The notes below the pieces were generated by a model that saw only the letters and a program-made list of their open reading frames with translations, ran no database searches and was not told the origin of the DNA. From Polynucleobacter sp. HIN11 (lineage in GTDB: Bacteria; Pseudomonadota; Gammaproteobacteria; Burkholderiales; Burkholderiaceae), in NCBI RefSeq assembly GCF_030297675.1, contig NZ_AP028142.1, positions 620,001-684,000 of the forward strand: a DNA stretch of 64,000 nt, in the 5' to 3' direction. A program made the translations under genes and the position numbers. Below, in pieces: positions 59,366 to 64,000 of this stretch; position 1 is the first letter of the stretch; every line of letters begins with the position of its first letter.

Positions 59366-60322
59366 TTAGTGCAACTTTGGAATGATGTAATTGAGTTTAG
59401 TTCCAACCCTCAACATCACCTTACGAATAATATGTAAGAAGGCCAAATGATTGGTATAGACCGCACCTTCGCCAACTGCGCCAGCAGGAAGTAGGGGATA
59501 GTTCTTAGCCTCATCTAGAGATAACTTAACGGCAAAGCGATTGGCTGTAATGTCTCTCAGGCCAATCGTAGGCAGATTGCCGCTCACATTCAGCTGACCT
59601 TGACCCTCGGCATAAATGATGGACTCCACTTTGGCCTTGAGGATTTCCCCAGGAAGACTCGGAATAAAAAACTCTGCTTCATTTCCAGGCTCGATCTGAT
59701 GCAACTCATTTTGTTTAAAGAGGGCATAAATTTGTGGGGTGTCCTCCATAAAGGTCATTACTGAAGAGATCGGGAAGGCTGCTACATAAGCGCCTGGTCG
59801 CAGTTGCACGTTCACAATGATGCCATCAGAAGGAGCACGCATCACCGTTTGCTCAAGATCATATTGAGCATGCTTAAACTGCTCTTGAAGATCGAGTAAA
59901 TCTGCCTCTGCCTTCTCGAGATCAAAACGATTGCCGGCACCCGCCGCAACCAAGCGCTGGTTTTCTGAGACCCGAAGTTTGGCTAGATCTAGTTTTGCTT
60001 TGGTTGAATTCACCTGGGCTTGGTATTGGGTTGCATCAATCTTAAACAGCACATCCCCCTGTTTGACACGTTGATTAATATGCACAGGAACTTCGATTAC
60101 GCGGCCTTTCACCTGACTCACAATCCCTACGCTATTACGAACAACGATCACATCCCCAGAGGATGGGGCAAAGACGTTGAGCAACAAAATCATCGTAATC
60201 ATGCCAACTACTGGAATGGTCACCACAATGACCTTGGCCGATGTGGTCCAAGGTAAGAGTTTGAACTTAAAAAAGATTAGCCAAACAATCGTGGCATAAA
60301 TGGCAAGTAGTAATGCTTCCAT
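59366..60322 (-). CDS. yiaV: HlyD-family adaptor (YiaV/YibH-like)
   Basis: A 318-residue membrane-fusion protein with an N-terminal double membrane region (about 1-50), then the lipoyl/barrel-sandwich halves (SQVKGRVIEVPVHINQRVKQGDVLFKID near 88, and APSDGIIVNVQLRPGAYV) around a coiled coil. The layout matches YiaV/YibH, which are paired with DUF3302 proteins. The inner-membrane transport partner is not a classic RND or ABC subunit; only YiaW-like protein is present. Confidence 0.85.
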   Translation of the reverse strand: MEALLLAIYATIVWLIFFKFKLLPWTTSAKVIVVTIPVVGMITMILLLNVFAPSSGDVIVVRNSVGIVSQVKGRVIEVPVHINQRVKQGDVLFKIDATQYQAQVNSTKAKLDLAKLRVSENQRLVAAGAGNRFDLEKAEADLLDLQEQFKHAQYDLEQTVMRAPSDGIIVNVQLRPGAYVAAFPISSVMTFMEDTPQIYALFKQNELHQIEPGNEAEFFIPSLPGEILKAKVESIIYAEGQGQLNVSGNLPTIGLRDITANRFAVKLSLDEAKNYPLLPAGAVGEGAVYTNHLAFLHIIRKVMLRVGTKLNYIIPKLH

Positions 60323-60714
60323 TATGAGTTACTCGACTCAGGCTTGGATTTGGTATCAGTCTCGTTAATCGGCGAGTACCGATCGGTACCATAAGCGAGC
60401 TTATACATGGTCGGACGCGTGTAGGCCCATAAGTATGCGAAGGGCCAGAGAAGACCTCCAAAGAATAAGGAAAGAACACATAGCGCATGAATGGCATCGC
60501 GTTGCGGATGCTGACGTCGCTTTGCAACTGTATCGGGCCAGATATGAACAAACCAAAAGAGCGCGATTAGCGCAATTGGCAACACAATAATCACAACCCA
60601 GGAAACAATATTCGCAAACCCATCAATTAAATGAGCCGGCATAAATGAAGCGTGGGCGGGTAGGGGTAGGAGTAATGCAACCATCATCGCAAAAAGGAGG
60701 GCACGACTATTCAT
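60322..60714 (-). CDS. yiaW: DUF3302 inner-membrane protein (YiaW-like)
   Basis: A 130-residue protein with a signal-like first helix (about 5-20), two more membrane segments and the DUF3302 pattern IVSWVVIIVLPIALIALFWFVHIWPDTVAKRRQHP followed by a second helix with GGLLWPFAYLWAYT. E. coli YiaW precedes YiaV, as here. AAGGAA lies 7 bases before the chosen ATG. The stop overlaps the yiaV start by 1 base. Confidence 0.85.
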   Translation of the reverse strand: MNSRALLFAMMVALLLPLPAHASFMPAHLIDGFANIVSWVVIIVLPIALIALFWFVHIWPDTVAKRRQHPQRDAIHALCVLSLFFGGLLWPFAYLWAYTRPTMYKLAYGTDRYSPINETDTKSKPESSNS

Positions 60715-60819
60715 TGGCAATTCCTTAAGTTGGCATGAATTGGGCATGGCAAATCATACATTCCCAATAGTATTCTCGGTAGTTTGGGGTATGGCTATTA
60801 GCTATAAAGCTAATATTAA

Positions 60820-61827
60820 TTAGAACGCCTCTTTCTCAGCTTCTAAATAGGCAAGACTAGTGTACTTACCAATATTTCCATCAAATCCTTGCATCGTTTT
60901 GGCTCGCTTACTAACGCGTGGATCTTTCAAAACCAACGACTTGGCCACACTTAAGTCCTGACCGTCTTTGACGGCTTTGACGCAGGTGTCGTAAATTCCG
61001 GCTAAGAATTCACCGTATTCGTTGAGGAGCTGTTTGCTAGGCTCGCCGTGCCCTGGTACCCAGAGCTGATCACCCTCGGTTGCTTGTAAATTCTTATAGG
61101 TCTTAAATGTGCCGACATACGAGCCGTCATCAATATTGGCAATGCGATTACCCATCGCGATATCGCCCACGTAGGTCACCTTATCCTCAATCACCTGCAT
61201 GCATATATCACCAGGGGTGTGTGCAGTGCCATGGTGATGCACCTTGATGCGCACATCGCCAAAGTTAAAAATATCGCCTTGATTGGCGTCGTGAGTCGGT
61301 GGAATCACTTTAGTTCCCGCGGTCGCTTGATTGGTCCAGCGTTCCATTAAATTACGCCAGGCATTGCCTTCGATACCTTTGATCTGTTTAGTGGAGTAGG
61401 GATGCGCATAAATCGGCATATCCTTACTGTAGGTTTCCACAAAGGCTTGATTACCTAAAAAATGATCGCCATGGTAATGCGAATTAAAAATTGCAATCAC
61501 CGGTTTATCCGTCACTTTCTTAATCATCCGGATTGCCATCTCACCAATTTGCAAGGAGGCTCCGGAATCCAATATGACTACCCCTTTGCTGGTAACCACG
61601 AAGGTCACGTTGGCCATCATGCCGCGGTTCTCGGGTGTTGGGAAACCGTCCGGCGAGTAGATTAACCAAACATGCTTACTAATTTGCTTGGCAGGAATAT
61701 CTTTAACTGGCGGTCCCTTGAAAAAATCCTCCGCCGCACTGGCAAATTGCATCGCTTGCGGGGCAAACATGATTCCTCCAGCTCCCGCGATCCATTTGAG
61801 TGCTTGACGGCGTTTATCAGCAACCAT
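60820..61827 (-). CDS. Exported MBL-fold metallohydrolase
   Basis: The 335-residue metallo-beta-lactamase-fold protein has a Tat-like signal (KRRQALKWIAGAGG) and the metal-binding HYHGDH with His117, His119, Asp121 and His122, then HHHGTAHTPGD near 197 and PGHGEP near 258. Relatives are quinoprotein-associated hydrolases and SoxH-like proteins; the substrate is unknown. It stands alone between yiaW and sbtA. Confidence 0.85.
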   Translation of the reverse strand: MVADKRRQALKWIAGAGGIMFAPQAMQFASAAEDFFKGPPVKDIPAKQISKHVWLIYSPDGFPTPENRGMMANVTFVVTSKGVVILDSGASLQIGEMAIRMIKKVTDKPVIAIFNSHYHGDHFLGNQAFVETYSKDMPIYAHPYSTKQIKGIEGNAWRNLMERWTNQATAGTKVIPPTHDANQGDIFNFGDVRIKVHHHGTAHTPGDICMQVIEDKVTYVGDIAMGNRIANIDDGSYVGTFKTYKNLQATEGDQLWVPGHGEPSKQLLNEYGEFLAGIYDTCVKAVKDGQDLSVAKSLVLKDPRVSKRAKTMQGFDGNIGKYTSLAYLEAEKEAF

Positions 61828-61920
61828 TGAATACTCCTATTGATATATTCAGTTTAGCGAATATTTGCCCAGCCAATCAATTTCAATGATTACTTGAGTA
61901 ATTTATTTATTAATTGGGAG

Positions 61921-62880
61921 CTAACCCACGACTAATTTGGCAATCTGGGTATAGAGGGGGATGCCAAGTATCAAATTGAGCGGGAATGTGATACCCAACG
62001 ACATGCCCATGTACAAAGCAGGGCTCACCTCCGGTAAGGCGTGTCGCAATACCGCCGGCACGGCAATGTAAGATGCGCTAGCAGCCAGCACCATTAATAG
62101 AATCGTATTACCTAATTCCACCTTAAAGATGTAGCAGAGTAAAAGCGCAAAGAGGGAGTGGCAAAGAGGTGCCACAAAGGCATACACAATTAAACGTCGG
62201 GGCTTGCCTTTGAGATCAACAAAACTCTTAGCGCTCATTAAGCCCATATCTAATAAGAAAAACGCCAACATCCCTTTAAATAAATCGACGGAGAATGGCG
62301 CCATCACCTTTTGCCCATCGGGTCCCGAGATAATGCCAATTAACATCGCACCAAGCAGCAATAGTTGCGCCCCGTCCGTAAATGACTCATGCAGTAGTTT
62401 GCCAACCTTCATCGGTTGTTTAGTTTGCGATACGGAGGATTTCGCACGATTGGCGAGGAAGATCGCCAAAATAATTGCCGGGGATTCCATCAGCGCCATT
62501 GCAGCGGCCATGTGACCACCATATTCAATCTGAACATGGTTTAGGTATTGAGTAGCAGTGATGAAGGTCACTGCGCTCACCGACCCATACGTCGCTGCTA
62601 TCGCTGCAGAATCAAGAGCATTGAGTTTGGTCTTCAGAAAGTAATAACTAACCAGCGGAATAATGCAGGCAAGGGTAATTGCAATCCCCAAACTGGTGGT
62701 AATTGCAAAGGTAAGTCCAGATTGGTGTAAAGCGAACCCACCCTTGAGGCCCAAAGCCATTAAAAGGTAAAGAGATAGAAACCGGGTGATGGGTTGCGGG
62801 ATCTCGAGGTTGGAGCGAACCAATCCCGCAAACACGCCAAAGATAAAAAACAGGATGGCGGGATCAATAATGGTGCTCAT
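61921..62880 (-). CDS. sbtA: SbtA-family sodium-dependent bicarbonate transporter
   Basis: A 319-residue membrane protein of the SbtA (DUF897/PF05982) family with about ten helices in two inverted repeats. Typical segments are PAILFFIFGVFAGLVRSNLEIP, LMALGLKGGFAL, ATYGSVSAVTFITA near 95-108, and the late SYIAVPAVLRHALPE. Cyanobacterial SbtA imports bicarbonate with sodium; a PII-like partner SbtB is not adjacent. Bicarbonate would feed PEP carboxylase (ppc, 8241) and carboxylating enzymes. Confidence 0.9.
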   Translation of the reverse strand: MSTIIDPAILFFIFGVFAGLVRSNLEIPQPITRFLSLYLLMALGLKGGFALHQSGLTFAITTSLGIAITLACIIPLVSYYFLKTKLNALDSAAIAATYGSVSAVTFITATQYLNHVQIEYGGHMAAAMALMESPAIILAIFLANRAKSSVSQTKQPMKVGKLLHESFTDGAQLLLLGAMLIGIISGPDGQKVMAPFSVDLFKGMLAFFLLDMGLMSAKSFVDLKGKPRRLIVYAFVAPLCHSLFALLLCYIFKVELGNTILLMVLAASASYIAVPAVLRHALPEVSPALYMGMSLGITFPLNLILGIPLYTQIAKLVVG

Positions 62881-62995
62881 GAGTTCCTATTTTCTCATTT
62901 TTATAAAACACCCAGCAAAAAGGCTACTAAACCCTCAAAAAGTGCTTCAGTAGAATAGACCCATATTTATTAGGGAAATCACTAATTCTGGATCT

Positions 62996-63157
62996 ATGGT
63001 CAAATTCATTTATCGATTTTGGGGAGTAGCCTGCCTAGCAATGGGTCTTGCGCATCGACATTCCGGAAAGCCATTAAGAGCCAACCCGGTGCGTGAGGGG
63101 AATAAGTCCTTGGCCAGACCAGTTTTAAGTATTGGAAAACTGTGGACCCCTATTTAA
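62996..63157 (+). CDS. Doubtful 53-residue ORF before the TolC-type gene
   Basis: An open frame of 53 residues (MVKFIYRFWGVACLAM start, basic and Gly/Pro-containing end) lies in the 261-base divergent region between sbtA and the next gene and overlaps that gene's start. There is no clear ribosome binding site. It may be non-coding leader of a metal-efflux operon. Confidence 0.2.
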   Translation: MVKFIYRFWGVACLAMGLAHRHSGKPLRANPVREGNKSLARPVLSIGKLWTPI

Positions 63158-64000
63158 GCGTGATTCGCCGAGTAGTTCATGTTGCCCTAATTTGGGTATG
63201 TCTTTGCACATCTACATGGGCGCAAACGCAACCTACCAAAACGGTTTTTACCCTTGATCAGCTCATTCAGCTCGCCTTAGAAAGTAATCCACAGGTGATG
63301 GCTGCTCGTGATCAGACCCGGGCGGTTAGTGGTCAATTGCGAAGCGCGAGAGCGATTCCAAACCCGGAGTTTGAGGTCAATACCGGTCAGCAACGTGGTA
63401 CCTCGGGCGGATTAAACACTGGCAACCTCTCGCAATGGGTTGTGACCCAGCCTCTCGACATGCCTTATACCCGTTTCCCAAGGGTGAATGCTGCTGAGGC
63501 CAGTTTGCGAGCAGCTGAAGCAAATCGGGTTGCATTTGAGGTTGAGACCATTGCACGTGTGCGCCAAAGTTTTTATGAGCTCGTACGTCGCGAAGCCGAA
63601 TCACGCGCTGCGGATGAGGACTTGGATCTCACCAAACAAATCCGCGATCGCATGCAATTGCGCTACGACGTTGGTGAGACCGCTCGCTTTGAGTTGATTC
63701 GGGCGCAAACCGAGTTTCTAAACGCGGAGATCGTATCTCAAGGAAGTAAGTTACGGATTGAGCAAGCCCGTAGTCAATTGCGCAAGGTCGTGGGCTTTAA
63801 TCTTCCTGCAAACTTTGAGATTGCGGCCAAAGTAGAGTCCATCTCCAAATTACCTGATCTCAAAGTCTTATTGGATAACCTACGCAATCAGAGCCCTGAG
63901 CTAAAGCGCGCCAAGGCCGAGGTTGAAGCCAGCGAGTCACGCCTAAGTTTTGAACAGAACTCGCGCTTACCCCAGCTCGCCATTAAGGCGCAGCAGTACA
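63142..64000 (+). CDS. TolC/CzcC-type outer-membrane factor, cut by window edge
   Basis: The first 286 codons of an outer-membrane efflux protein: signal peptide (VVHVALIWVCLCTSTWAQ), then LDQLIQLALESNPQVMAARDQ, the first OEP repeat, and the conserved GETARFELIRAQTEF. The frame is open to the last base. The start is probably GTG at 63142 (GGAA 5 bases before); GTG at 63160 is the alternative. It may open a second heavy-metal RND operon continuing to the right. Confidence 0.88.
   Translation, partial: MDPYLSVIRRVVHVALIWVCLCTSTWAQTQPTKTVFTLDQLIQLALESNPQVMAARDQTRAVSGQLRSARAIPNPEFEVNTGQQRGTSGGLNTGNLSQWVVTQPLDMPYTRFPRVNAAEASLRAAEANRVAFEVETIARVRQSFYELVRREAESRAADEDLDLTKQIRDRMQLRYDVGETARFELIRAQTEFLNAEIVSQGSKLRIEQARSQLRKVVGFNLPANFEIAAKVESISKLPDLKVLLDNLRNQSPELKRAKAEVEASESRLSFEQNSRLPQLAIKAQQY

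Overview
The window reads as a chromosomal segment of a freshwater betaproteobacterium of the Burkholderiaceae, most like Polynucleobacter. The reasons are the moderate GC content, very tight gene packing, the style of the proteins, and the combination of a CbpM/CbpA pair, DarP, HmuRSTUV and HME-type RND pumps. The left end carries LH2 antenna genes, so the organism is probably an anoxygenic, likely aerobic, phototroph. I saw no insertion sequence, CRISPR array, phage gene, rRNA or tRNA. No gene-free stretch exceeds 300 bases; the longest is about 290 bases at 43550-43839.

Region 1 (1-2522) is the LH2 locus: pucB, pucA, an intergenic terminator, pucC, and an uncatalogued 27-residue membrane protein. 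It lies behind a promoter covered by two perfect TGT-N12-ACA PpsR/CrtJ sites. The alpha chain carries Phe44-Leu45, the pair known from blue-shifted B800-820 antennae. Region 2 (2537-11054) holds a TPR protein and then a same-strand run of sugar-phosphate and CO2-fixation genes: fbp, tkt, class II fba, gap and ppc. No RuBisCO or phosphoribulokinase gene lies in the window. A bicarbonate transporter of the SbtA family at 61921-62880 could feed PEP carboxylase.

Region 3 (11064-19754) has a potassium-channel-like protein, two class V aminotransferases (one a clear serine-glyoxylate type) flanking a 3-hydroxyacyl-CoA dehydrogenase relative, the CbpA/CbpM chaperone pair, DarP, an orphan tungstate-binding protein and an FMN-dependent 2-hydroxyacid dehydrogenase. 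Region 4 (19855-30441) is housekeeping and small genes: a HAD hydrolase, a CopZ-like protein behind an FNR-like box, a SemiSWEET, SelD, a ChaN-like protein, a MEKHLA protein, an Fe-S cryptochrome/photolyase and thioredoxin 2.

Region 5 (30504-34833) contains a compact metal-handling operon (Cys/His exported protein, CusF-like, outer-membrane-like, MerP-like and MerT-like proteins). It is followed by a convergent pair: a SenB-like selenosugar synthase and an MFS transporter. With SelD about 10 kb away, this suggests selenium small-molecule metabolism, although no SenA is present. Region 6 (34919-42424) is a full haem-uptake locus, hemP-tonB and hmuRSTUV, with two Fur boxes inside recognisable promoters.

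Region 7 (42492-48904) is mixed: VOC and GNAT proteins, a YbaL-type antiporter, a DUF3300 lipoprotein, an EamA transporter and HU. Region 8 (48971-64000) is rich in envelope export functions: a complete HME-type RND efflux operon with an exported leader protein, a four-gene yiaW-yiaV-outer membrane factor-patatin operon, an MBL-fold hydrolase, sbtA, and a second TolC/CzcC-type gene cut by the window edge.
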